A stretch of DNA of 46,974 nt. Origin: Methanocellales archaeon (GTDB taxonomy: Archaea; Halobacteriota; UBA148). The position numbers and the translations under genes are program-made. This document shows, in pieces, positions 32,501-41,354 of the stretch; positions within the stretch are counted from its first letter, which is position 1, and the number at the start of each line of letters is the position of its first letter. The stretch covers positions 1 through 46,974 of the forward strand of contig JAQURP010000004.1 of NCBI GenBank assembly GCA_028715545.1. Direction: 5' to 3'. The notes under the pieces were generated by a model that was given only the letters and a program-made list of their open reading frames with translations, searched no databases and was not told the origin of the DNA.

Positions 32501-33616
32501 ATGAAGATAGGACGGCGCAAGTTCCTCAAGTCTCTTGCTATTGCCGGGGCAGTAGCAACTATGGGTTTTTCAGGATGCGTGTCGCCTGAAGACCCGACTC
32601 CAGCCCTCACGCCAACGCCTACTCAAACACCAGAGGTAACACCCGGGAAAGTAGAAGAGCATGAAGAGGGGCTAGACAAGCAGCCTCTGATCGAGGGGGG
32701 CTGGGATCTAGACGAGTTTGTAGGTCTGACAGATGAGCAGCGGTACCGGATGGAGCTGGTCAATGAAATAAAGGCCTTTGCATTAGGGCTTGGCTTCAGC
32801 GAGACGGAGAATTTTAAGAGGTATGTAGATGAGCTAGATGCCTACCACTACTATTTTTATGCCCCAGTTACCACCCTGCCTTATGGCCTCGGTGATCCAG
32901 AGTTGCGCTTCGGCGTTGGTACGCCGGAAGACGTGGTCATCGATCTGGATGAGTATGATGTCTTCTTCTTCTCTATAGAGGCAGTGGCCGGCGTCAAGAC
33001 ACCTGTAACGAGAACGCTTATTGAAGCTCCGCTGAGCCGTTTCATTCATGTTGTTTTCCACGAGGAATGGCACGAACAAATAGACCTGCCGCTGGTCATC
33101 GAGGAGCCGAATGCTGAGGTCGTCAGTCACATTGCGAGCATGCTCTTTGTCGAAAAGAAGTTTGGCCCTTGTTCGGAGGAGTATAATGCCTTAAATCAAC
33201 AATGGGAAAACAAACTGAGGGAGAGTGCGGTTTATGTGGACCACTACCACCAGCTTGAGACTTTGTACTGCCAGTTCCATGCCAAGGAGATTTCCATATC
33301 TGAAACGCTGCGTTTGAAGGATGGGATTCTGGAGTCGCTTGGGGGGGAGATCGAGGATATCTGGGGGGCTCGTCCAGAGCAGTTGAACAATGCCATTATT
33401 GCTTTCCAGATGACCTATTACAGGCACCTGAGCCTGATGCACCAAGTATTTCTGGCATTGAATTCGGACCTGGAGAGGGCGATAGCCTTGTTCCTCGCGA
33501 TTCCAAGGCAGGGAGAGGATGCTACCAGCCTCGACGAAATCAATGACATCGAGGCAGAGGTCATCTGCTACTTGGAGGACATATTGGATTGGCAGAAAGC
33601 TCCTCCGGGGCGGTGA
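32501..33616 (+). CDS. Tat-exported lipoprotein with HEEWH metallopeptidase motif
   Basis: The 371-residue protein begins MKIGRRKFLKSLAIAGAVA: twin arginines at residues 5-6, a hydrophobic stretch, and a lipobox FSGC with Cys26 to be lipidated. It should be folded in the cytoplasm, exported by Tat and anchored outside the cell. A Thr/Pro-rich spacer (PALTPTPTQTP) follows. HEEWH at residues 187-191 is an HExxH zinc motif, followed by EEPNAEVV with Glu206, a spacing similar to that of predicted aminopeptidases of the COG4324 type. I infer a cell-surface zinc peptidase; substrate unknown. An ATG six codons earlier (32483) is possible, but 32501 gives the better Tat signal. Confidence 0.75.
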   Translation: MKIGRRKFLKSLAIAGAVATMGFSGCVSPEDPTPALTPTPTQTPEVTPGKVEEHEEGLDKQPLIEGGWDLDEFVGLTDEQRYRMELVNEIKAFALGLGFSETENFKRYVDELDAYHYYFYAPVTTLPYGLGDPELRFGVGTPEDVVIDLDEYDVFFFSIEAVAGVKTPVTRTLIEAPLSRFIHVVFHEEWHEQIDLPLVIEEPNAEVVSHIASMLFVEKKFGPCSEEYNALNQQWENKLRESAVYVDHYHQLETLYCQFHAKEISISETLRLKDGILESLGGEIEDIWGARPEQLNNAIIAFQMTYYRHLSLMHQVFLALNSDLERAIALFLAIPRQGEDATSLDEINDIEAEVICYLEDILDWQKAPPGR

Positions 33617-34096
33617 GGACAGCATAGCCTAGTTATGGCGCAGATTGATCAGGGCTTCAGGCGGCATTTGGGTAGCAATCATCCAAAATGTGCAGCTCGG
33701 GCAACATCGTCTATTGAAAAATGAGTTACGAGTGAAAATGAGCATGGACGTGTAGGATTGATTCCAAACATCTGTGAAAGGCATAGGTGGGATTAGACAA
33801 TTATCTTCATCGGGTTTCATCTCTTCTCGCTTGTGCCCGCAAAAGATTGGTTAAGTGGACTGTGGAGTTTGAATAAAGAACGGGCGAAAATCGCTAGTAT
33901 ATAAACCGTACCAAATATCACAGTGCCAGATAACAAGTTCACCATCACGAATAAGTTTGAACGCTCATTTTAGCCCACATTGATCCGGTTCAAGTAGTTC
34001 CATGCAAACATCTCAGATTAACAAAAACAATAATATTGTCAAATATCATTCAAAGAAAAGCCCGTTATTAATTACCTATATTTCAATAATTCGCTG
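33617..34096. other. Intergenic region with a doubtful 63-codon frame
   Basis: Holds no firm gene. A minus-strand frame at 33629-33820 would encode 63 residues containing a CCPSC cluster (RRCCPSCTFWM), but the frame has no recognised family, no obvious ribosome site and lies between convergent genes. It could be a small zinc protein or chance. The rest (33821-34096) is AT-rich, with a TATA-like AGTATATAAACC near 33897-33908. Confidence 0.25.
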
Positions 34097-34873
34097 TTAT
34101 TTATTATCATTATTATTTTTGTTTTTTAAAATTTTAACATCTTCATCCATCTTTTCTTTTTTAACAGTTTCAGCACCATTTTTTAATGTCCCGGCTTTCA
34201 AAAATCCCCCGAGCAAAAATGCTGCACCCAACATCTCGGCGGGATACAAACCAACTGATTGACCCGACCTTGCCATGCTGCCTGCAGCTGCAATGATCAA
34301 AGTTCCAAGAGCAATTAACACATTAGCCCACATTCGGTAAGAGTACTGTTTTTTTCGGGCGAACAGAACAATAGAATAAATTGCACCACCCAACAGAAAT
34401 ATTGTGCCCGGTATGTTAAGAAATAAGGAACAGATTCTTGGAAATGTCTGTGATTCGCCAAGGGCAGTCCCACCCACAGTGATCCCTGCCACCAGATTTT
34501 CTTCCACCAACTCGGTGGTAAATGTGCCATAGAAAAATATAGCCATTACAATTAAAATAAACATAAAAAAGATGTGTCCATAGATTTTTTTTCTAAAAAT
34601 AAGGTATACTACACCCAGACCCAAAAAACCAACAAGGGATGCCGCCAAAACAATATAGATTCGATAAATATTTGGATCCCATGAATCCGCATACTCTGAA
34701 TATGCTTCCATGAAGGCGGCAATGGTATAAATCAGGAATCCAATGGACCATGCTACTTGATGTAGTTTACGACGGTCTAAGTATTGTTTTACTAATAAAA
34801 TCGTAAAAATGGCACCGATTATCCCCGTTACCAGAGGCCAGGCCCAATGTGACCAAAACGCTATCCAATCCAT
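34097..34873 (-). CDS. Seven-helix membrane protein of unknown function
   Basis: 258 residues with about seven hydrophobic helices (starting WPLVTGIIGAIFTILLVKQYL) and a charged, Asn/Lys-rich C-terminal tail (DVKILKNKNNNDNK). No catalytic motif is visible and I do not recognise the family; the general look is that of archaeal conserved membrane proteins. A GAGGAGAT ribosome site precedes the ATG. The gene lies downstream of a copy of the fumarase promoter (34994-35074) and of an aborted 15-codon frame that copies the start of the fumarase alpha subunit. Confidence 0.7.
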   Translation of the reverse strand: MDWIAFWSHWAWPLVTGIIGAIFTILLVKQYLDRRKLHQVAWSIGFLIYTIAAFMEAYSEYADSWDPNIYRIYIVLAASLVGFLGLGVVYLIFRKKIYGHIFFMFILIVMAIFFYGTFTTELVEENLVAGITVGGTALGESQTFPRICSLFLNIPGTIFLLGGAIYSIVLFARKKQYSYRMWANVLIALGTLIIAAAGSMARSGQSVGLYPAEMLGAAFLLGGFLKAGTLKNGAETVKKEKMDEDVKILKNKNNNDNK

Positions 34874-34973
34874 TTTTTTTTATCTCCTCTACCAGTTAAG
34901 CTTACCAAACTCTTTGCGTGCCGTTTCGTCTAACTCATTATTTCAGAGCTCTACCATAAAAAGATTCTTACCA

Positions 34974-35021
34974 TTATCTTACAACCAAGTCATCGACTCG
35001 CTTTCGGGTTATTTTGCTCAC
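34974..35021 (-). pseudogene. Truncated copy of the fumarase alpha-subunit start
   Basis: From GTG 35021 the frame reads MSKITRKRVDDLVVR then stops at 34974. The first seven residues equal those of the fumarase alpha subunit (MSKITRKQV), after which the sequence diverges. It lies about 100 bases before the seven-helix membrane-protein gene, so it would be the first translated frame on that transcript. Confidence 0.6.
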
Positions 35022-35074
35022 AGTTTTTAATGGGAGGTGAAGTACTAAAAGGTTTCAATTGATTTGGGGTTCTG
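34994..35074 (-). repeat. Fumarase promoter block, copy B
   Basis: About 77 bases align with 32230-32306 with only a handful of mismatches and a four-base insertion; the central part, including the TATA-like box and GTG, is nearly identical. It sits upstream of the unrelated seven-helix membrane-protein gene and, divergently, of the CPBP protease gene. Confidence 0.85.
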
Positions 35075-35204
35075 GATTTTTTCTGGGATGAACATAAAAT
35101 ATTGAAAATCGCTGATTTATACGATTTTTGAGATTAAACACAAATATGTTTAAAGTATCTATCAAATATTTAGAAGAACCATTAAGAATACAAAGGTAGA
35201 TTAA

Positions 35205-35939
35205 ATGTCTATAATACCTGAAAAGGAAAAGAAAAAAATTTACTCATTGTTAAAAGAAAATTACTTGGTATTTGTACCTTTTTTAATTTTTTTAACAATG
35301 CTTCTTTTTAATAGCGTTATAGAAAAATATTTCGTTGACTATCAAGGATTATCTAAAAAAATAGTACCAATTTTATTTATCACATCAATATTCCCCTTTA
35401 TATTATCATTCAAATACTTCAACAAAAAGGGATTGATTGAATTCGAAGATATAGGATTCACTCGAACTGAATGGAAATTTAATTTATTTTTTGGTCTTCT
35501 AACTGGAATTTTTTTGGGGTTGCTCGCCCGGGCTTTCGTGTTGATGGGGGTTCCGATTGGGGCGTTACCAAGAGGAGAAGGACTTTACTTCTTCCTTGGT
35601 TACTTTTTTATGGTGTGTATTTCGGCTCCGTTATGGGAAGAGATAGCCTTCAGAGGATTACTTTTCAATTTCTTTGAGAGATATTTCAATTACCTAGGGA
35701 AATTCACTTACCTAGGGAAATTCACAGAAAAACTAGACGTAAAAGATTTTTTAATCATCGTAATTGTATCCTCGGTTTTTCTAATGATGCATTTAGATAG
35801 GGTGCCTGCAATGCGATTCTTGATTCTTTTAACCTCTCTCGTCTACACTACAACGTACTATAAAACTAGGAATATTATACTACCGATAGTTGCTCATTCC
35901 GTGTATAACCTATTTATTTTTCTTCTTCTTTTTAACTGA
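35205..35939 (+). CDS. CPBP family intramembrane metalloprotease (Abi-like)
   Basis: A 244-residue protein with about seven to eight membrane helices. The CPBP motifs are present: EEIAFR (Glu145, Glu146, Arg150), a histidine in MMHLDR (His196), and HSVYN (His231, Asn235) at the end. Members include CAAX-processing proteases and bacteriocin-immunity proteins; the substrate cannot be inferred. Between motifs 1 and 2 the sequence contains the tandem hexapeptide YLGKFTYLGKFT, caused by an in-frame 18-base duplication at 35690-35725. A TATA-like ACAAATATGTTTAAA lies upstream near 35141-35156. Confidence 0.85.
   Translation: MSIIPEKEKKKIYSLLKENYLVFVPFLIFLTMLLFNSVIEKYFVDYQGLSKKIVPILFITSIFPFILSFKYFNKKGLIEFEDIGFTRTEWKFNLFFGLLTGIFLGLLARAFVLMGVPIGALPRGEGLYFFLGYFFMVCISAPLWEEIAFRGLLFNFFERYFNYLGKFTYLGKFTEKLDVKDFLIIVIVSSVFLMMHLDRVPAMRFLILLTSLVYTTTYYKTRNIILPIVAHSVYNLFIFLLLFN
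35690..35725 (+). repeat. In-frame 18-bp tandem duplication inside the CPBP gene
   Basis: Two identical units (35690-35707 and 35708-35725) of TTACCTAGGGAAATTCAC encode the repeat YLGKFT twice in a loop between membrane segments. It is recent, since no base differs. Confidence 0.9.
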
Positions 35940-36305
35940 GGTTTTTTTTGGTGACTCCCTTCTCCCATTAAAACCTCAATATGCTACCTCTCCCCAATAT
36001 GCCCCCCATCCTTCATCTCATCAATCCAGTCCCAACTCTTGGAATAACTCCATTCACATTTGCGCTCTATCTTCTATTTCTCTTGATGGGAAGGTGTTTT
36101 AGTATCTGGATTGTAGTTATTGGTAACATGCTATCATGCAACTTCACTGGTTTATTACAAGGGAACAAACAATGATTGATAGATAATATCACGCTTTTTC
36201 AATTATATTCTTAAAGATGCACATCCTAGAAAATTCATGTTTATCTATATCTACGTTTAAGATAATTAGGCATTATTATGGTATCATAATATTTGAGTGA
36301 ACTAG
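35940..36305. other. Intergenic region with a doubtful 64-codon frame
   Basis: Between the CPBP gene and the ABC operon. A plus-strand frame at 35981-36175 would encode a hydrophobic 64-residue peptide, and the opposite strand is also mostly open with two stops, the look of a worn-down gene or element remnant. No family recognised. The promoter of the ABC operon probably lies at 36270-36300, where TATCATAATATTTG is AT-rich just ahead of the start codon. Confidence 0.25.
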
Positions 36306-37265
36306 ATGATCAATATTGAAAATTTAACAAAGAAGTTTGAAAAAATAACTGCGGTTGATAACATAAGTCTACAGATAAAAGAAGGAGAGATATTTGGATT
36401 ACTTGGACCAAACGGAGCAGGGAAAACCACGACACTTCTAATGTTAACCACACTTAAACCACCAACGTCAGGTACTGCAACTATTAATAATTTTGATATT
36501 ATTAAACAGCCTGATATGGTTAGAAAGTCGATTGGAATAGTGTTCCAGGACCCAAGTTCAGATGAAATACTAACTGGTTATGAAAATCTGAAGCTTCATG
36601 GATGGCTGTATGATATGCCGGATGATTTAAGGGAACAAAGAATTACCGAAGTTCTTGACTTGGTTGATCTCACAGATAGGAAAGACGATTTAGTAAAAAA
36701 ATACTCGGGTGGTATGAGAAGAAGGCTAGAACTTGCTAGAGGGCTTATGCATCATCCGAAGGTGTTATTTTTGGACGAGCCAACTCTTGGGCTTGATCCT
36801 CAATCCCGTGAATATATCTGGACATATGTTGAGAAATTATCAAAGGAAAAAAACATTACAATTATTTTAACCACTCATTATATGGATGAAGCTGATAAGT
36901 TATGTGACCGTTTGGCCATCATCGATAGCGGGAAAATTGTCGTCATTGGTTCTCCAAAAAAATTAAAAAAAGATTTGGGCGGAGATATTATACGAATAAA
37001 AGCTGGAAAACTCAATATCGACGCTTTAAAAAAATTAACCTATGTCAAAAATATTGCCAATTGTGATGGTGAATTCTGTTTGACTGTTGAGGATGCTAAT
37101 TTAAATTTACAAGAAATTTTGGGTATTATCGGCAAAGTTGATTCCGTAGAGATCCGAACACCGACACTTGATGATGTATTTTTACACTATACTGGTCGAG
37201 GAATTCGAGAGAGTTCTCCAGAGGGTGGGTGGGCTGAGAAAGCTATGCATATGAGGTCGAAATAA
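36306..37265 (+). CDS. ABC transporter ATP-binding protein (DrrA-like exporter)
   Basis: A 319-residue ATPase with Walker A GPNGAGKT (residues 34-41), Q-loop FQDPSSDE, signature YSGGMRRRLELARGL, Walker B VLFLDEPTLGLD and the switch histidine TTHYMDEADKL. The extra C-terminal region of about 90 residues is typical of DrrA-type drug or lipid exporters. It energises the membrane partner encoded directly downstream (one-base overlap). The exported compound is unknown. Confidence 0.95.
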   Translation: MINIENLTKKFEKITAVDNISLQIKEGEIFGLLGPNGAGKTTTLLMLTTLKPPTSGTATINNFDIIKQPDMVRKSIGIVFQDPSSDEILTGYENLKLHGWLYDMPDDLREQRITEVLDLVDLTDRKDDLVKKYSGGMRRRLELARGLMHHPKVLFLDEPTLGLDPQSREYIWTYVEKLSKEKNITIILTTHYMDEADKLCDRLAIIDSGKIVVIGSPKKLKKDLGGDIIRIKAGKLNIDALKKLTYVKNIANCDGEFCLTVEDANLNLQEILGIIGKVDSVEIRTPTLDDVFLHYTGRGIRESSPEGGWAEKAMHMRSK

Positions 37266-38035
37266 TGGGTGAATTGAAAGGTATTTATGCATTATGGTAT
37301 AGGGAAATCAAGGTATTCACGAGAGAACGATCAAGAGTTATTTCATCGATTATTAATCCTCTGCTATGGTTTTTTATCATTGGTGGGGGTCTTGGAGCAT
37401 CTGTCTCATTTGGTAGTATAAATTATCAAACATTTATTTATCCGGGTATTCTAATTCAAACAGCATTATTTTCTTCTATTTTTTTTGGGGTTTATATTGT
37501 CTGGGATAAAAAAATAGATTTCATGAAAGAAGTGCTAGTTGCACCTATGAACAGAACATCGATATTTGTTGGTAAGATACTTGGTGGGTCTACAGATACA
37601 TTGATTCAAATTATTATTTTATTAACAATCGGTGTTGTTTTTATTGCAACTGGGGTTATGAGTGGAATAAATTTTAATTTTTTCACAATATTTGTTACTA
37701 TAGTTTTTTTGTATGTGACAACAGTTGGACTTGTCAGTATCGGGCTTATACTTGGCTCTCAGATGGAAAGCCCCGAAGGTTTTCAATTGATTATCAGTTT
37801 TGTTATTTTTCCCATGTTTTTTTTATCAGGGGCACTTTTTCCAATAAATAATTTACCGTCATGGTTAGCCCCTTTCATATTAGCTAATCCGGTAACCTAT
37901 GCAGTGGATGGTGTTAGGGGAGTTCTAATCGGTATCTCAAGATTTAGCCTCGTATATGATTTCCTAATAATTTGCATTTTCTCAATAATAATGATTTTAA
38001 TTGGCACGTATGCATTTAAAAAGATGAAAATTTAG
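37265..38035 (+). CDS. ABC-2 type transporter permease
   Basis: 256 residues with six membrane helices in the ABC-2 pattern: an amphipathic start (LYWYREIKVFTRERSRVISSIINPLLWFFIIGG-like), then helices and the SGALFPINNLPSWLAPFILANPVTYAVDGVRG loop characteristic of DrrB/NodJ-type permeases. It pairs with the preceding ATPase as a homodimeric exporter. It ends with AAAATTTAGTAATAATTTTTTTTAT, where the T run can terminate the operon. Confidence 0.93.
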   Translation: MGELKGIYALWYREIKVFTRERSRVISSIINPLLWFFIIGGGLGASVSFGSINYQTFIYPGILIQTALFSSIFFGVYIVWDKKIDFMKEVLVAPMNRTSIFVGKILGGSTDTLIQIIILLTIGVVFIATGVMSGINFNFFTIFVTIVFLYVTTVGLVSIGLILGSQMESPEGFQLIISFVIFPMFFLSGALFPINNLPSWLAPFILANPVTYAVDGVRGVLIGISRFSLVYDFLIICIFSIIMILIGTYAFKKMKI

Positions 38036-38206
38036 TAATAATTTTTTTTATAAAGCTTAAAAATTAGTATATTATTATACTGCCACCATCGGGAATGTTT
38101 GCTAAAAGTTAGATGCCCGGTTATGATTCGCTTCTTTGTCTCACAAATCACATACAACAATGGGAAAACTTAATCTATCGTTGAGTGTTAATTATAGCGA
38201 CTCCTG

Positions 38207-38917
38207 ATGAATGAAAAAACGATCTTCTTCGACGCATATGGGACCCTGCTGGAGCTTGGAAACTATCATCGAGAACTCTCTGCGCTTATGTTAAAGGAGA
38301 CCAAGTTTGACTTGGACTTGGATTCATTTCACTTGGCATGGAATACTGAATTTGAGCGAACGATCTTCGATATAATTGAAGGTCAGATCCCTTTCACAAA
38401 CCTTCGGGTGATTTACGGGGCCAGCCTTAAGAGCGCCTTTCTCCAGCACTCGGTTCACCTTGAAGATGAGCGGGTGGATGAACTTAACATTATTTGCAGG
38501 GAATTCTTGGACCAGCGATGCTCCGTATTGCCTTCAGCAAGAAAAATAATAGCGAAGCTGAAAGAAGACGGTGCAAATGTGGGTTTGATCTCCAATGGCG
38601 ATGATGAAGAGGTTTTGTACCATCTGGGAGATCTTGTTGGAGTTTTTGATTCAGTGATAACCTCTGAAAAGGTTGGGCTGTATAAACCTGACCCAGAGAT
38701 ATTCAGGATCGCTCTGGAGGAGTTCGGGGCCAAGGCATGTGATTCTCTATATATAGGTGATAATCTTCGCATCGATGTGCAAGGATCGAACAAAGCCGGG
38801 ATCGGCTCGATATGGTATAACCGAAGAAACAAGCATCCTGTCGACGGCATCCATCCGATGTTCACCATATCTGATATGGAAGAAGTTTTGGAGATCGTTA
38901 ACTTGATGTTCCCGTAG
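38207..38917 (+). CDS. HAD superfamily hydrolase
   Basis: 236-residue haloacid dehalogenase-like hydrolase. The four motifs are visible: I, FFDAYGTLLELG, with nucleophile Asp9; II, LISNGDDEE; III, the lysine in GLYKPDPEIF; and IV, YIGDNLRIDVQGSNKAGIGSIWYNR. The helical cap between motif I and II (about residues 20-85) is of the C1 type. Such enzymes dephosphorylate small metabolites; the substrate is not evident. Stand-alone gene with a start ATG at 38207. Confidence 0.9.
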   Translation: MNEKTIFFDAYGTLLELGNYHRELSALMLKETKFDLDLDSFHLAWNTEFERTIFDIIEGQIPFTNLRVIYGASLKSAFLQHSVHLEDERVDELNIICREFLDQRCSVLPSARKIIAKLKEDGANVGLISNGDDEEVLYHLGDLVGVFDSVITSEKVGLYKPDPEIFRIALEEFGAKACDSLYIGDNLRIDVQGSNKAGIGSIWYNRRNKHPVDGIHPMFTISDMEEVLEIVNLMFP

Positions 38918-38997
38918 CATCGATGATATGGTAAACAGTATGCGCTGATAAGGTGCCCTATCGGATCAGAAATTTCTTGATTTCCAGAGTAAGTGCT

Positions 38998-39690
38998 CTA
39001 GGCAAAGAACGAGAACAGCACCGACAGTAAGACCGTGATATAAACTGCTTGGAAGCTCCCGGTTCCGCCAAGATTGACATAAGCGCTTCCACGCTCTTTT
39101 ATTGAGTATAATCGTGTCACCATTCCAATCAGTATGCCCAGAACGCCTGAAACGAGAACCACAGGTGCGATGCTTTGTGGTGCTAAGGCTAATGCGAATG
39201 GGATTGTTAAAAATCCGATACAATTGGGAACCGTTATGCCCACTCCACTTTTCGGTTCAGATAGTAGGTTTGTAGCAACTATCATGATCAACGTGATCAG
39301 TATCGTCTCCAGCATTGGTGTAATGCTGAAAAGGCTCAGAGCAAACAGCAATGGCAAGATAAAGCCGCCTATGTTCAGTGTAACAGTCGTGTGATATATG
39401 CGTGGATCCCCACTCTCCAGCTCCTCTTTCAACGGTACGGAATAAACCTCTCCCAATAGTAAAGCCTCATTACTGGTGTAGTCTGGTTTCTTAGTCCTTG
39501 TACGGTATAGTGGCATCTCAAAAACTTGCAATAAGAGTATCGCAGTGATTATGGTAAACAATGTATTAGGAAAAAGCCCAAGAGAATTGCCCAATTTTCC
39601 CACATAACATAGGTAAAATATTGGGAGCAATAAAAAGCCAAACAGCGCAAACATTTTCGAATCTGGCTTGTTTATGAGACCTCTAACCAT
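38998..39690 (-). CDS. DUF1614 family membrane protein
   Basis: A 230-residue protein with about six membrane helices, matching DUF1614, a family of unknown function common in methanogens (NIGGFILPLLFALSL, ATNLLSEPKSGVGITVPNCIGFLTIPFALALAP, VSGVLGILIG, and AYVNLGGTGSFQAVYIT). The family has been considered a possible protease-like or transporter-like membrane protein, without proof. ATG 39690 is preceded by GGTGGTAGG; the TTG at 39708 is less likely. Convergent with the HAD gene, 80 bases away. Confidence 0.83.
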   Translation of the reverse strand: MVRGLINKPDSKMFALFGFLLLPIFYLCYVGKLGNSLGLFPNTLFTIITAILLLQVFEMPLYRTRTKKPDYTSNEALLLGEVYSVPLKEELESGDPRIYHTTVTLNIGGFILPLLFALSLFSITPMLETILITLIMIVATNLLSEPKSGVGITVPNCIGFLTIPFALALAPQSIAPVVLVSGVLGILIGMVTRLYSIKERGSAYVNLGGTGSFQAVYITVLLSVLFSFFA

Positions 39691-39775
39691 CCTACCACCA
39701 TGGAGCAAGTTGTTCGTTGGCTACTTAAATATACCGTCGAAAGGCACGCTCCTCTTCGTCATCTTATATGTAGAG

Positions 39776-40300
39776 CTAATCGAGAATGCCCATGGGTCTC
39801 CTTTCCCTTTTCTGCCTTTCAAGATAACTGTATACAAATGCATGTGGCGCTCCCTTGATCAACATTTCGATGCACCTTCTTACTATCTGGATTCTATCTG
39901 GTGTGCCGATTATTCCAACTGTTTTTGCATAGACCGAAATCTTTGCTCCTGTTAATTCCTCCATCAGCTCTCTGGTCTTTCCCCCCTTCCCAATTATCCG
40001 TCCCTTCACCCGTATCATGTCTTTTTTCGTCGTAAGTATCTTGGATAAATCTATTATATCTAACATGAGCATTTCATCTTCGAGTAATAAAAGTGCCTTT
40101 TCAGGGCTGAAACCCCTTCCGATCGCCTTGATAACCTCGCCTGCTATCATCTCCTTTAAGGAATCAGGGGAGTTTATTTGGATGCTCCCTATTTTACTGT
40201 CGATGTTAAGGTTGACGCCGATTTTTTCAATTATATTTTTGGTGCTTCCATTAGCACCAATTATAACACCTACTCTTTCTAGTGGAACTTTAACATACAT
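39776..40300 (-). CDS. KH-domain RNA-binding protein (archaeal Pno1/Dim2 homologue)
   Basis: 174 residues with two KH domains, GVIIGANGSTKNIIEKI (GxxG at GANG) and GRIIGKGGKTRELMEEL (GKGG). Eukaryotic Pno1/Dim2 helps small-ribosomal-subunit maturation together with RIO kinases, and the neighbouring rio1 supports the same role here. I start it at ATG 40300, because the stop codon of rio1 lies inside its AGGTGA ribosome site five bases upstream; the GTG at 40309 is too close to that site. Confidence 0.93.
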   Translation of the reverse strand: MYVKVPLERVGVIIGANGSTKNIIEKIGVNLNIDSKIGSIQINSPDSLKEMIAGEVIKAIGRGFSPEKALLLLEDEMLMLDIIDLSKILTTKKDMIRVKGRIIGKGGKTRELMEELTGAKISVYAKTVGIIGTPDRIQIVRRCIEMLIKGAPHAFVYSYLERQKRERRPMGILD

Positions 40301-40305
40301 CGATT

Positions 40306-41058
40306 TCACCTGATCTTTGCAACGGCCTCTTCATCTGAACATTCCACACCCAATTTTCTAAAAAATTTAACTGTATTTTTCACGTCCCTAAGAAGAAAAG
40401 CCTCAGCTTTAGGGTGATCCCTTGTGACGGACTGCCCCATATCGATGAAAATTGGTGAACCATCATACAAGATGTTGTACTCGCTCAGATCAGCATGAAC
40501 CAACTTTGATTTATTGTAAAGGATGCTTATATAGTCCACGATCTTGGCAAGCAGCTCGGCGGGGTCCTCAATTTCATGTGCTACATCCTTTAGCAGAGGT
40601 GCAGGACATTCGTCCTTTCCGATGAATTCCATAACCAAGACGTTCCTTTCCACCACCATCGGTTTCGGAACCCTAACTCCGGCTTCATACGCCTTACTCA
40701 GATTTCGCAACTCTTTTCGAGCCCAAGCAAGCACAATGTCTTTTTTGCTGTGTTTTATGTCTTTAAACCTACGATCGCCTGTCAAATATTCCTGCATCGC
40801 CTTGAAGTCACTAGTGGCTATCTTATATATCTTGATGGCAAGCTCGCCCTCTTTACCGATGGCATGAAACACGTTTGCCTCTTTTCCGGCACTGATGACT
40901 CCGCCCATTGCACTAATAATATCTTTGCTTGCGAGTCTATACAGGGCTTTCAGCGTGGGAACGTCAAACACGTCGCCCCATACTTTTAGATCCTCAGAAT
41001 CTTTTACCCTTACTCGCAGCCGTTCAATCTTTTCGTCGATTCTTTGAATCTCCTTCAT
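40306..41058 (-). CDS. rio1: RIO1-type serine protein kinase/ATPase
   Basis: Atypical kinase involved in late small-subunit rRNA maturation. The 250 residues show the RIO1 marks: [11 protein letters not shown] (flexible ATP loop), the lysine in AIKIYK, catalytic [11 protein letters not shown] and the metal-binding IFIDMGQSV. The first 35 residues are a charged helix. The start is ATG 41058, giving a four-base ATGA overlap with the eIF1A gene; the longer frame (to 41121) would lie inside eIF1A and is unlikely. Coupling to KH and eIF1A genes is the normal archaeal arrangement. Confidence 0.95.
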   Translation of the reverse strand: MKEIQRIDEKIERLRVRVKDSEDLKVWGDVFDVPTLKALYRLASKDIISAMGGVISAGKEANVFHAIGKEGELAIKIYKIATSDFKAMQEYLTGDRRFKDIKHSKKDIVLAWARKELRNLSKAYEAGVRVPKPMVVERNVLVMEFIGKDECPAPLLKDVAHEIEDPAELLAKIVDYISILYNKSKLVHADLSEYNILYDGSPIFIDMGQSVTRDHPKAEAFLLRDVKNTVKFFRKLGVECSDEEAVAKIR

Positions 41059-41354
41059 GCTTTGCCTTTTAAGTATCCCCTGCGCTCCAACCAATCCACC
41101 TGCGGAGAAGTGTATCTCCAAATCACATCTGCTTTATCGTCCTGGAAATCCCAAGGCATGATGATTACGACATCTCCATTGCGTATCCAGATCCGCTTTT
41201 TCATCTTACCAGGTATTCTGCCCATTCTTGTCTTTCCATCCAAACATCTAACACTCACTCGATTGGCGCCAAGCATGCTATCCACGATACCCAGCATCTC
41301 TTTACCTTTGGGAATTCGCACACGTACGATCTCCCCCCCCTCTTCTTGATTCAA
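41055..41354 (-). CDS. Translation initiation factor eIF1A (aIF1A)
   Basis: Binds the small ribosomal subunit near the A site during initiation, the archaeal counterpart of IF1. The 99-residue OB-fold protein has [48 protein letters not shown] and [16 protein letters not shown], all typical. The start must be a TTG at 41354 (overlapping the tyrS stop), because no ATG or GTG precedes the conserved part. Coupled by overlaps on both sides. Confidence 0.94.
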   Translation of the reverse strand: MNQEEGGEIVRVRIPKGKEMLGIVDSMLGANRVSVRCLDGKTRMGRIPGKMKKRIWIRNGDVVIIMPWDFQDDKADVIWRYTSPQVDWLERRGYLKGKA

